NCBI GenBank assembly: GCA_029298735.1
Contig: JANSLP010000040.1
Span: forward strand, 1 to 64,000
Reading direction: 5' to 3'
DNA length: 64,000 bases
From: Ophiostoma sp. CBS 140.51
Lineage: Eukaryota > Ascomycota > Sordariomycetes > Ophiostomatales > Ophiostomataceae
Below, piece by piece: positions 1-12,700 of the stretch. Under the pieces are notes generated by a model, which was given only the letters and a program-made list of their open reading frames with translations, did no database searches and was not told the DNA's origin. The translations under genes and the position numbers were made by a program. The first letter of the stretch is position 1. Each line of letters starts with the position of its first letter.

Positions 1-3000
1 AACCCCCTGTTTCCGACGACTGCCAACCGCTCTCCTTCCTCCTCGCAACCTCCACGACGCGTCCCCTCCGTTCGCGCCACCTCAGACCCGTCCAACGCCA
101 CCTCCACCCCACCAGACGAAAAAAAACAAGAACTTTTGAGAAAAGAAAAGCAAGAAAGAATAACGAGAAAAATACAGCAATCACGCGTACCGAGGCCGTT
201 TGTCAAACTTGGCACTTACAAAATGACGTGAAGAAAGGCGAGTATTTTTTTATCATTCGGCCACACTGCCACTCACTGAGGGGGGAATCCAAGAAGCAAG
301 AAAATGAGTGACTTAAACTAGACCAGTCCTGTTCAAGCTTAAAAAAAAAACCTCCTGCAGCGTGTCAAGAAGAGGGGGCCATGCAGACCGGAAGTCGGCG
401 CGTCGTATTCCTGTCTTTTTGGTGACGAGGCATGAGGAGGCCTGCCCCCAGGCCGTTCAATTATCAACGGAGACCAAAAGCTCACCGGTCGACAGATACT
501 TACTGGTATCCCTACTTGCCACTAGGGCAACGCAACCATATTGCATAGCTCCTGCAATAGTTCATGTAGAATGGAGTGTCCTCGAATACATGCACCGAAT
601 GTCGTAGACTAGTACCATAGCTTCAACTTAGCAAAGGGTGGCATCCGACGATACATGAAAAGAGGTCATCGGCCGGCCGCCAAGGATACCAAAGCCGAGC
701 GGAAGCAAACCATTGTTGACCTAGTGGCTTGCATACCTTAGGCCGGAGTACTCCGTGTGGAGAGTACGTGTTCCAACACAGAGTTTGAAAATACAACAGG
801 GAATCAATTATTTTGCGTCCAGCTGCCTCGATGATGAGCAGCTGCTCGTTCTCTTTTGTCTGCCCCTTGTACCGTTCTGAGTTTTCTTCTCGGGGAGATT
901 TACTTGAACATCTGTCTTATCGAGCATGTCCAAGTGTCAAAACAAAGAATGGAGTCGATAAGCATTATTGCTAAGTTACCACTGGTCTGTGTGACTGAGA
1001 AACGCTCAACTCTCGAGTGCCACGCATGGTATTGGGAACAGGGGGGGTCGAACCGCTCAACAATTGCCGGATATTTCAAACAACACGGCCATCCCGCTAC
1101 ATTAATACACAGCGCGTGGCATGCATCGACCAGCAACTCTGCATGGCGCTGCAAATCTTTCACTTATCCACGTTTCCACGTATCAAGTCAAACAAATGAA
1201 AGGAATGCACCCCTCGACAACACCGGTTTGTCTCTTGTACCTTTACGGCGGTGTCTGTTCACATCCACACCCACACACAACCGCGCTGTCACCATTGTCA
1301 CATTGTATCTGACGATGCCCCCCAAAGGGAAATTTCACCACAAAGGATACAGCCAATCTCCTTTGTTGATTTCAACAATACGACAACGTTCCGTACAAAT
1401 GCATTTGATATTTTCAAGAAGAAAAAATGATTAGCCGCGTCCCGCGCAACTTACCAAATTATTTAATTGAACGATAGGGGCACTCTTTCTTTGCTCCAGC
1501 ATTCATTCACTTTCATTTGGCAGTTCCCGTGCCACTATGTACCAGATTTTTGACCCGCCTTTTATTGGATGGGTAGAAAATAAAGTCCAAGAAAATCAGA
1601 CCCTGGTTTTGACATTTTAAGAAATGTTCGAAGCCACTGTTTCCCGGTAAACAGGAACGGAACCTCAACAATGACCACAACGCGGGCCCCCAAGTTTTGT
1701 GTCTCGTCATGTCTCACCCACTTTTGAGGTTGCCTTACGTGCATATTCGACCAGTATCTTACCATTGATGATGCACATCTCGCGTATTGGCATCTTGGGA
1801 GTGTTCTTTGTCAGATGTCACTATTTGTTTTTCGATTTTTGCTACAATAGTTCTTCAAATGTTAATTTAAATACTTCGCTATTATTTAGTTCCCGTGTGT
1901 AGTAATTTGAATAAGAAAATAATGAATAAATAAAATACCCTACAATGCGACAAAGTGAATCCTAGACACCGTGTTGATAAGCTACTTCATCCATACTGGA
2001 CGTCCTCTATTAGGCACAAAAATCTAAACACCCCGCTGCAAGAGATCCGGCGGAATACTGCAAACCTCGTCCACTTTATCTGCTTTCAGCAGTCTCAATG
2101 ATTAAAACAGAATTACAGGGACTTGACGGCGCCTCCCTGGTACAGCACCGAAAGTACTGGCGCCGTCATTTTTACCATTCTGTAAAGCTTTATTTTAGCA
2201 AGATATGTGTACTCTGTATGTGTACTTCAAAATCCCTTTCTTTTATACTGGTATTTTGTCAACAAATACAGCCGCCACACGCTGCACACAGTTTTTACCA
2301 AGCCGCCCGTAGCGAGGCAGCTTGGTGGTGTCCCATTCACGGCGCCAAATTCAGGGGCTGGACTGTGAAAAAGAAAGCAGAAGAGCAGGGCAGAATCAAT
2401 ACACCTCGTTTTTTGCCTAGGGACAGAATCCTAAAGAGGGGGCGTGTGCATGTTCTTTAACAACAAGACAAAAAAATTAACGCGAGATACCAGAAGACAA
2501 TGCATGCCCACGCATCCGGGGGAGGGAGTGTTCAGACTCCGCCCGTCACATTTGGGGAAAGCCGAAAACAAAAGTATGTCAGACCGGCAAGGACGGGGCC
2601 AAAACCGGAGATGGCTTCGGTAGCTGTTCTGCTTGGACAACGAGTCTTGTTGTTGGCCCCCCCGCCCATGCACCAGCCGAGCACACGGCATGCGCTCGAG
2701 ACTTGCATCCTGCAGGGTTGCAGGTGGTCTTTTGTAAGGTACATGAAAATAAAAGAGCGGCAGTAAGAGGACTTGAGTTTGGTTCTCTGGATGAGGTTGC
2801 AATTGCTAGGAAGAGTTGAGAGAACGGTGTAGAGCTCGGGAAGACACACCAGAAAACAAGTCCAAGTGGAAGACAATAGAGAACAGAGTAAGAGGAGTAA
2901 GAAGAGAGGCATACCTCGTCTGGTGTTCGCCTGTCTTCGAGCCAATAAATCAGTTATATCGTCAAGCTGGCCATGTAGATCATTCCAAGCCTTCTGGGTG

Positions 3001-4751
3001 GGTTGTTCTTTGCCGTTCATGGTCTTCCTGCATTGACTCCTTCCCTCTTTGGGCTTTCCTCGCCGTCAAGCAGCTTTGAAGCGGCCTTATTCTCACGCCC
3101 CGCCCCCTCGTTGGTTCCTTACCATTAGTACTATTTTGTCTTCTTTCTTCTTTGCCCTTGGCCCTGCCTGCTCGCGAACGAGCGTAGATACCTCAGCCTC
3201 CAGTGCTAGCAAAAAGAAAGAAAAAATCTCGATGGTTTGCGTTTTTCTGCAAGTGTATGCAGGTGCAATTGCAGAGCCACCCACACCCCCCTTCCCACCA
3301 CTTCGACTGCAACTACTCATACTCCACCCCATAAAGCGATCCATGTATACTCATTGTACGTATACAGAACAAATGTAAACTGTGCTAGATTTGCCATTTG
3401 GCCTCCCCATTTTGTCTATTCAGTTCCTCGCGCCTTCCCTAATTTTTATTAATGATTTCCTACGCAAATCTACCCCAATTGCGTGTGAGACCTAATAGAC
3501 GCACAAGAGGCGGCTTCTGCCAACACCATTAGTATGGCAACACCCCTCTTTCCGCGAGGCGATATTGTGGATCTTATGCTAGCATTTTGTGCATAAAGTA
3601 TGGATTTGGCGACTCAAAAGACAAAAAAGAAGTAGCGAAACGAAATAAAAGCATGATCATCTACCATCAATTGAGCGCCAATTGCTTCACACAAGACTAC
3701 AAAATAAGAAAGAATATTGTCGTAAAAGACGAATACACCTCGCCAGCTACAAAGGCAGAGCAAGTTGAAACGGAAGGACCCGAGTTGCGTGTGTCCCAAA
3801 TCGACCCCATCGCTCCTACCCAATCCCGCAACACGCTTATCCCCCATACACATTTCGAGACAAAAAGAATAAGACGTTGCAGCGCACGAGAAGCCTTTCG
3901 GAAGTAACGACCGGCAGCTTTCCTCGTTAGGATAAAGCAGCCCGCCAGACAGACGGTATCTAAAATCCTCGCAGTTTTCCTCGTCTATTCTGTCTCATCC
4001 GCTCCCTTGCTGCAGTTTGTTCGTCCCTTCTTCGTAGGTTTGCTCCTGCCCTCAGTTCAATTTGTTGGGGAGCTGGAAGGCGCGTCTATATCAAGGCGAG
4101 CGTTCCCAGTTCTTCCAAGCAGCCGTCACCTTGCTCTCAGTTGACTGACTTTCACTTCAGATACCTGTCAAGCATTTCTCACCCATCTCTCAAGTTGCCG
4201 TCACCTATCTATCAATCTCCGGTCACCCTACTCTCAAGTCGTCATCATCTACTTCTCTGGCCCTCTTGCACCTGCCTCTTTGGCCCTCCTCATGAAGTAT
4301 AGATAAGTCCAACGTAGGCGCCAAATTTGAGCGTCCCATCTTCTTACCACTTCCTACCAAGTTTCTCCTTCACTTCTTTGTTTGATCTGGAAGAAATCGT
4401 CTTGTTGCACCTATCGACATCTTTCTTCACTCATCACCGGGACGCCTCTCAGAGGCACACCACAGAGGCCAAAGGTACGTGACCAACGCTATTGGACGGG
4501 TCATAAAGCTTGCACATGTCCCTTGGCCACTCAATTTCCCACTGGCAGGCTCTGCCTTTTGCTTTGTGTTTCTGTTTTTCTCCCACTAAACCAGTGGCCT
4601 GCAACATACAAAAGTGTTTGTCCAGCGCTTATTTCCTACTTCACACTCTTTAGCCTTGTTAAACCTACAGCAAACTCAACGACTACATTTCGTTATTTGA
4701 GACAGGAAATACACAAGTATTCTGAGCTTTGAATTTTGCCCGAAACTCAAG
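1..4751. other. Non-coding region upstream of the dioxygenase gene
   Basis: No reading frame here looks like a gene. Open frames are short, overlap on both strands and lack family motifs, and the longest (856-1434) has no ATG near its start. Two things stand out. The first is a perfect 12-bp palindrome, CGGAGTACTCCG, at 744-755. The second is the final 650 bp before the dioxygenase start, which is pyrimidine-rich like many fungal promoters and carries a degenerate repeat (4121-4250). Part of that stretch is probably the dioxygenase promoter and 5' leader. Confidence 0.7.
4121..4250 (+). repeat. Degenerate CTCTCAAGT / CCGTCACC repeat in the dioxygenase promoter
   Basis: CTCTCAAGT occurs at 4187-4195 and 4231-4239, 44 bp apart. 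A weaker copy (GCTCTCAGTTG) lies at about 4133-4143. Each is next to a GTCACC or GTCATC element. The repeat sits 500-630 bp upstream of the dioxygenase ATG in pyrimidine-rich DNA. It could be a set of factor-binding sites or simple low-complexity promoter sequence; I see no evidence that separates the two. Confidence 0.35.
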
Positions 4752-6744
4752 ATGCAGCCCCTCGACGACGACCAACCATACGCTGGTGATTCTCAGGCAC
4801 CCAACAATCTGCCCTCCCGCCTTGTTGGACCTCTGACGGAGCTAGGTCCCGAGCGTTCTGGACCCATCCACATCCACCTGAGCGATTCTGACATCACGGC
4901 CTTAGAAGAGGCTCTTTGTTCTTTCAAAGGTATGTCACCAATGAACTTTGTCTAAGGACAAGGCCAAACTTATCGTTCGGGTTGTCTGGAGCGATCCGGT
5001 CGAGCGGCCCTCTGCTTCTCTTTATACCATAACCCGTTATACTCGATATGCTGCATTTTCAAATGTAGTCTGCTTTCTCATGCCTGTGTAGCTACTGGAT
5101 CTGATTTTTACGATTGAAACCATCAATTTTGAGATCTCCTTTACTTTCCGAAAGATTACAAAGACAAGCCGTCATATTCATACCTTGCAGGCTGTAATAG
5201 GATGCACACTTCAGCAGGTACACTAACAACTGAAAAAAAAAATACAGCTCTCGGAATTGACGGCCAGGAGATCGGTAAAGACAATTTTGTGCCACCTTCT
5301 AAGCTTCGCGATGCGCTGCTTGATGCCTCGAACAGCCTCCACAATGCATCCGGTGTGTGCATCATCAAAGGTCTCAACCCTGCTCTCTATTCGGACTCGG
5401 ACAACCTTCTTTACTTTCTTGGCCTTTCCAATTTCATCGGCGATAAGCATGGAATTCAGGACAAGAAAGGCAATGTGATCTGTGAGTACCAAATGTACTT
5501 CTATGGAGCTGTACACATAGTCTTTACCTCAAGTCTCTTTTTGGGGAACGAAGAGAGATACAAAAAAAAATGGGGGAGAAGAAAACGAATAGCCACATGT
5601 GCTCATCTGCGTGGCCACGCATGCTCTCCTTTTCTGAATCGTGCCCCTACTTCTTGGCCCGCGATATAGCTAACAAAGCCAGCACACATCACCGACGCGA
5701 AAACATGGAAAGTGCCGTACGAACGGCGCCATGGCGCCCACACGAACCAATCTCTGGTATGTATTCCTTCATTTTCTGCCCGCATATATCAAGCCACTTG
5801 GTTGTGTCCCTCGCCACTGGCCTAGACGTATACGGGCCTCACCACCTGCGCCTCTGCATCCTTCTTCTTTACTAACCAGCCACAGAAATGGCACTGCGAC
5901 ATGGGTACCGACATTCTGGCCCTCCAAGTCCGCCAGGTGGCAGCCAAAGGCGGCCAGACTCTTGTAGCCTCGTCGTGGAAGATCTATAACGATCTGATGA
6001 TCGAGCGCCCCGATGTTGTCGACGTTCTTGCCCAGCCCAACTGGCCTGTCCACATGTAAGTCAACTTGACAGTTATACCCATTGTTGTTTCTTACAAGAC
6101 ATTTTTCAGCGTTTCTCTCCTTTTGCACCACAGCCCACTGACCATGCAACCTCACTATTAGGTCTGACCGCAAGACTCGCTACACGCTGGCTCCGCTTTT
6201 GGCCTTTGAGGACAACAGACTCCTGTTCAGCTTTGATCCGAGTCGCCTTGGGGCGCACCCCGCCATGAAAACAGGCCGCTCGTCGCGTACTACACAGGTC
6301 CCAGAACTCACACCCGCTCAAGTCGAAGCCCTACGCATCGTCTCCGCTATCGCCGAGCGGAACAACGTGACGCTTGACACGCAGCCTGGCGATCTGGTGT
6401 TCATTAACAACTGGGCCGTGCTGCACGCACGCAGCGCCTACGAAGATGCTCAGGGTGACGAGACGACCGGATTGGCATCCCGTCGCCACCTTCTTCGTCT
6501 TTGGCTTCACAACTCGGACCAGGGTTGGAAGATTCCGGAAAGCATGCGTGCGCCCTGGGAAACGGCTTTTGGTTACACAGACGAAGGGTACATCTCGGCG
6601 GAACAGGAGAAAATCGTCACACGGCTCAAGTATGCGGTTGTCCCTGAGTCCAAGTACAAACCGGCTAGGTACACGACGGGGTCCGCTGCATTTACTATTG
6701 TGGACAGCGACAGCGAGAGTGACGAGGAGAGTGAGACTGAGTGA
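4752..6744 (+). CDS. TauD/TfdA-like Fe(II)/2-oxoglutarate dioxygenase (412 aa, 5 exons)
   Basis: The spliced gene uses exons 4752-4929, 5248-5481, 5683-5756, 5886-6055 and 6162-6744. All introns are GT-AG and all joins keep the frame, giving 412 aa. The product belongs to the fungal clavaminate-synthase/TauD superfamily, which oxidises small substrates using Fe(II) and 2-oxoglutarate. Family-specific features are visible. The HxD iron motif is H165-C-D167 in the context WHCDMGTDILAL. The third iron ligand is probably H307 in NNWAVLHAR. R327 or R331 in RRHLLRLWL is the likely oxoglutarate anchor. The C-terminus ends in an acidic, Ser/Glu-rich tail. The substrate cannot be read from sequence. 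Intron 1 is long (318 bp) for this window, so a tiny extra exon is possible but not needed. I am confident of the family and fairly confident of the exons. Confidence 0.86.
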
Positions 6745-9700
6745 TTGGCTGGTCTGATGCCTTCAACATATGTGCCAGCCTTGTGAGCTGTTGCCTTATT
6801 TTTTTCGGTCTATTGCGATGATTATGTCATTTCTCGGCAGGTAGAAACACAATACCATGTTTTCTTTGATTCAACACAAATCATTATATTCACACATGTC
6901 CAGTCTTTGTTGCCCCTTTGAAAATTTATAATGTAACACTTCTTCTCTCTGCATGACACTTTTTTTGGCAATGCCCCTCGCCTACATTTTGCCGCTTGAA
7001 ATATAGCCGCATTCCCACAGCCTCGCCAAAACAAAAATAACGAGTGGCAGGCGGTAGCACAGTCAAGTGACAGCATGCATCCACATAAGATCCTAAGATA
7101 TGAAGCTGTTTCGGGGCATTTTATGTACGAGAAAGCAAGCACAGAACTTACGGATACCAACGACTTAGTTACAGTACATATATATATTGATTTATCTCCT
7201 CATACTGTCTAATGGTATATTCCACGAGCGTCCTGTGGTGTATGGTATTTTTTTTTTTTTTTAGGAATTATGTAACATTGCGATCATGGCCACATCAAGC
7301 GAGACGAGGCCAACTGATGACAACGCTTTGTAATTCCTTGGCATGCCACTGGGTTCTTGCCTTCTTACACCTTTGCCAAAGGACACTGAGTACTTCGTAT
7401 CGCAGAAAGGATGGCGTTTCGTACGGAAACACCAACAATCCGCAAAATCCCAGGTGATCAAAACAGAAGCACCAATGCATCTCACATGGTTCACAAAGAA
7501 TAACCCTAAACCACAGAACAGCTTCTACCTTTCCTAGATAGTCTGGACGAATTCACATGAATCCGACGTGGCATGATTGTGTCAATTTTGATGACCACAG
7601 GCTACTCAGGGTACGCTGTAGCCAAACAGAACAGATCACGGAATTTATTCGTGCTATTTTAGTATCGTGTTGTAATACACATGTTCGAAGATATACGACG
7701 TATGTATGATTAATTGATATCTTGTCGTGTATTCTTATCGCTTACTTTATGATTTCGGCGGCAGTGCGGTTAGAGGCATCTTACGACAATGCAATGTATT
7801 GCGACGGACGACGTACGACGTCCAACGTCACAGATAGTGTACTTGCCGTACTCGGACGTGTTCCGTCGTTGCTTCTCCTCGGACAAAAATAACACACGTT
7901 GAAAGGTTGTATTACACACAGACATTTCTCCAAAAGAGAACACACGGACCAGGCATTAAGGCATGGCAACTGGGGCACATCGTTCCCTGTGGTGTCGGGA
8001 ATATGGTTCGGAGTGCGCTAACAAACACTGGAACTAGCACCCCAGCTAGCGCCTATTTTTGCGGACTGGCGTGGACCCTCCTGGTCCATTGCGACAAGAG
8101 GTACAAAGAAGCTACATCAGTATAGAGACAGTATAGTCGTATATCTATGTAGCTGCTTGGTACACCGTGCGTTCAATATATTGCGTACGGAGTACAAGTA
8201 CCATGCAATGGATACTCCTTTTCATCCATTTGTCTATTTATCGACGGCGATCTGCGAGAAAATCTCCTCAAATAAAATCGAGAAAATAAACGACATCTTT
8301 GAGTCCAGTGCGAGTCATGGACATCACAGTCGTACTCGAAAAGATACAGTTGTAAATGTGTGAAATAGTGGGCGGAAGTTGACTCCGCCTTTATTTCTGG
8401 TTTTTTTTTTTTTTTTTTTTTTCTCGCTTTCCCCCCAAAACTCGCTGTTGATCGCGGCCAAAGGAGTGCGAAGCTAGGCAGAGGTTGGTGCACGGAGTAT
8501 TGACGCACAAGGGGGCCGAGCGCTCCACAGAGCACCACGCACAAGGGGGGGATACCAAGGCTTTCTGGATACTGGCACGTTCAAGCCTTTCGCGAAATTT
8601 AAAGAAAAAATATGGGAAAAAGCAATGCTGCAGTTGGCCTGGCATACGACCTTTCTTTTTTCTGACAACTGTGCATCTTCGATCTGATACGCCATACGTG
8701 GTAGTGTTTCTTGTCTATCGATTTATTGATCTAGATGGCTCCCTACGCGAGAAAGCCAAGAATTTCTATCTCCTTCCCGCCGCTCTCCACATCGAAGCAC
8801 ATTGAATTGGAAAGACATGGAGGCTCGCTTCTATTCCGCACTCATTTCCGCCTAAAACTGGGTATGCTTTTCTTTCAATATGTGCTTGATTTTGCGAGTA
8901 CAAGTACAGGTTCTTCGAAATACCTCCATCGACATCATGTGTAATTGTGAGAATGTGGCGGGCGGGGCTCAGATCACGGAGCACGGCAGACGGAACGGAG
9001 CTGGTCTCCTAAACAAAAACACACGAACTAGACCCACCGCTTGTTCGGCGGGAGATCATGAAGTCAAGAAGAGCCAGCACATCCTCTTTTGCCTCCCCTC
9101 TTCTCCTCTTTCTACTCACGCTTTCCCTCTTCGTTGTGCGGCCGCGACAAACAGCGACCCGGACCCTCTCTCTCGGTAAAGCCTTCCTTTGTTCTAGTTT
9201 TATTTCAAATGGCATACAAAGTAGTTTTCTATTCTTTGGAACGCTATTGCTCGCAGACCACTAAGCCCGTCAAACAAACCTTTTTTGACCGTAGCCCCGA
9301 TCTCCTATTATTTTTTTCGTCTCCTTGGGGGCCATTTGGGACTCTTCGTCCTCGTTATACTTCTTTGGTTTGGCCTGGTCATGTGGCTCCTCTTCAAGCA
9401 CTACTTCGTACTAGATGCACTGCAAGGGCCGGTTGGTCCACATGTTGGTTTTCAATATGCATTTGAGGCTCTTGATTTTTAACGGGACGCCTGCAACGGC
9501 GGAGAAATCTCACAACACGAACATTTGGAGTTGAGGCGCTAAAAGAGTGAGGGGCGTGTGCTCATGCTTCAGCGGCTCGGTCGGCTCCCTTTCATCAGGT
9601 CGGGCCAAGCCATGCCTGTTACGCGCTCTTGCTGTGTCATTAACTATCAAAATATACATATTCAGGAGTGCCTTGAAATCTAGTGTCTAGGTCCTGAAGG

Positions 9701-12700
9701 TCTATTTCGCCTACATTAAATATGAAATAAATCATGTTCAGTATGAGTAATTTGAAACCAAGTCAGTACTAGTTGTCTACGGCAATGTTAGTTGCACCGA
9801 GGCCAGCGTTAATAGCAACCGTGACGTATGTAAACTGATGGGGTCAATATCGTTGAACTGCGTCCAGCCAGATGGCTGGGCCTTTGCATTTCACATGATG
9901 GCCTGACAATGCAGTTATTATGTGGGCTATCCTGGAAAGAGAAAAGGGTTCGCTGCCTCCTGGGCCGGGAAAAGAGCCCGTTTCAGGGTTTCTTTTTTCT
10001 TCTTTCTCTCTCTCTCTGTGTCGTTATCTCTCTCAACCTGATTTCTCGCTATCCAGGTCGGTTGGTGTCCTGTCTGTTTTGTCCGACCCCTCGCCTATCT
10101 TGTTGTCAATGCGGCTGGGCGACCCAAAACCCAGGTCGGCGGAAGAACTGGTTGATCGACGCCCTGGCCAAAACAATTCCCGCGCACTTGCAGGTCCCCC
10201 GTCCAGAAATAATAATAAAAAAAAAGCCAGTCCTGTCACGTCGTCGTAGGCGCGAGGGGAGCTGCGATCGCGAACGGCCCAGCGCTGGTGTAGGCGCCGG
10301 TGCAAGCACGAGAGATGCTGATGCAGAGATGTAAAAGGTCTTGTGCGCCGCGTCGCTCTGTCGAACACTGCGCATTTACGAATTTCCACTCTTGCACTGG
10401 CGGTCCCGTTTTCTTTTTCTTTCTCTTTCTTTTCTGGTGCCCGCTGCAGGCACTGATCGCCGTGGTGCATGCGTCTGAACTCGAGAACACGTCCTTTTTA
10501 TTCCCACGCCTTTGTATTCTTCTTTTTTCATGGTCTGTTCGATCTTCAAGACCTTTCGGGGCCGTCTTGGCCTGAAGTGTCTGAGATCTGGCTAGAAATA
10601 CTCCATGGTGTTTTGTCCAATGTACGAAACTAATTAGCCTTTCTCGTTTGTCGCATTTCGTAGGAAAATTCAATAAGCTCGTCTCAGAGTGTGTGCTTTC
10701 TTAGTTTTTGATCTCACCACATATTTCTCTTTGGAACTATCATATTTATTACGCTAACAAAAGGCGTTCTTCCATCGAAAAACAATATACGCCGGGAGAG
10801 TGGTGCAATGTAAAAAGGTACCGCTTCTTTTAGTGAGTGGAGTATTCGTCCAGCCTCGCCGACCAGCCAAGAACGGCGTATTCTGTACTTTTTACGCTTC
10901 CCTCTGTCTCGGCCGGTCATTTCGTTTTCCTTTTTCAAACCTCGTTTCCCCTCCCTCTTTGCCTCTCAAGGACCCGTTGCTGGCTAAAGGCACATCAACT
11001 TTAGTGACACCGATCAGGCAAAGCAGTGGTTTGGAAGGCGGGGCCTGGCCACGCCAAAATAGCTCGTGCTGAAAGAAGGCCCCGTAGGGCATATACGGCA
11101 TGATACTGTAAAGGCAAAGGCGTTTTTTTCTCTCTGTGTTTCTGGCGTTCCACAGTCTCATTAGTACTCCTTCCTTCATCCGTCAAGGCAACCGCCTCAG
11201 GTTGCCCTGGAATTCAGGCAGTGTCAGGCAGTGAGCGATGGGTTGGCCAGGCCCTGGCCGGTCTTACCACCACCTTTTGCTAGATCATGCGGTTTTGGCG
11301 GCCAAAAAGAACCACGAGCGAAGCTCAAACTTCAAATCCACCAAGGAGAAAGACAATGCGAGTATATTTTTTATGAAAAGCGACGACGCAAAGCTCCCCC
11401 CTCCCCACTCTGCTGGACACAAACTGGTCGGTAAAAGTTTGCTGCTTTTAGACTGTTAAATATCATTGGTCCACCTTCGGCCAGCCACAGCTTGGCCAGG
11501 CCAGCCAGGACGTATCTGTACACACCCTGTTGTCTGAGGGAAGCATCTGCAAAACTCAAGACGCCGTGCAGCCTCTCGTTAACTCACCCGTTAAACCATC
11601 TGTGGCGCTTTTGTATCTTACTTTAGCTGCACTTATTTTTCCCTGCTCCTGGGAGCGCATTGACATAGCTTCCACAACATTAAATGTCGACACTATCATA
11701 CACCATTCAAAGAGCTACAAGGCCAAAAGTTTTGGCAGTAGATAGTACGAAACAAACTATCGACGAAGAATACGAGAAACATACAAAAGGAATAGAATAT
11801 CACGGGGCCATGGGTGGCCCTGATTTGTCTCGGCCGAGCGTGCTGTTGTAATTTTTAGCACGGTCCCTTTCAGGTATCATAGGCCGCGTTATCGGCCAGG
11901 TTTTCTCTGTTTGTCGACGCACATGCCCAGCCATTGCAATTCATTCGGCGATCCCGTCGCTCACACAATAAAATGGGTAGATGGTGTATCGATGCTCAAT
12001 GCGGGAACGTGTTTTCGCTATTTACTTATTTCGATGCTGGGGCGTCCGACGGAGTAATTGCATGTCTTTTCTCCCCGTGTGTTAATGGCCACACCTGGGA
12101 AACGTTTTATCTGTACCTCCTGACCTGAAGGGCGGCCAACACAACTGTCACGTTGACAGTCGCTTTTTTCTGGCACCTTTCAATACGAATCTCATGATGT
12201 GAAAATATGACGGAACAGGATAAAAATATCGGGTTGGGAACTAAGATCTGATCCGCCAGTCTCTGCCTCGTCTGTATTCCGTCCAGGCACATACGTAATA
12301 TGATACGACGTACTATTGTCTATCACGAACAAAGAAAAAGGGAGGGTAGGGTGTTAGACGGTTGGATCGGGTTTGTGGTCTCAACCTGTTGGAACTGGAC
12401 CCCTATTTTCCCCCACGGGACCAGCCATGACATCGCCCAACAGGCTTTGCTGGTCACATTTTTTTATTTTCTTGGGTGTGGTGGGAAGGAGAACCAAGTC
12501 TGGAAATGTACAGCTTGAGAGCAGCAACAGAGCTTTTGATGTCGCCCCCAATAGCCAATATATGTGCACGTTTGTGTAATTAGGTCCCGATGGACAAGAG
12601 CTTTGCATATCCGCTCGTTTGGCTCACAAACATCCGCACTTCCGCATCTCGCTGTCTCTTTCCATCCACCAGCAATGATCCACCGCAAGCTAGTTTAGCT

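Noticed and set aside
1030..1105. tRNA-like B box on the minus strand (GCGGTTCGACCCC)
   Set aside because: The T stem pairs at only about three of five positions and no matching acceptor stem or A box is found.
856..1434. 192-codon open frame
   Set aside because: No ATG at the start and no recognisable motif; overlapped by other frames.
9285..9482. Short hydrophobic frame that looks like a membrane span
   Set aside because: It lacks an ATG start and arises from T-rich DNA, which codes for Leu, Phe and Val by chance.
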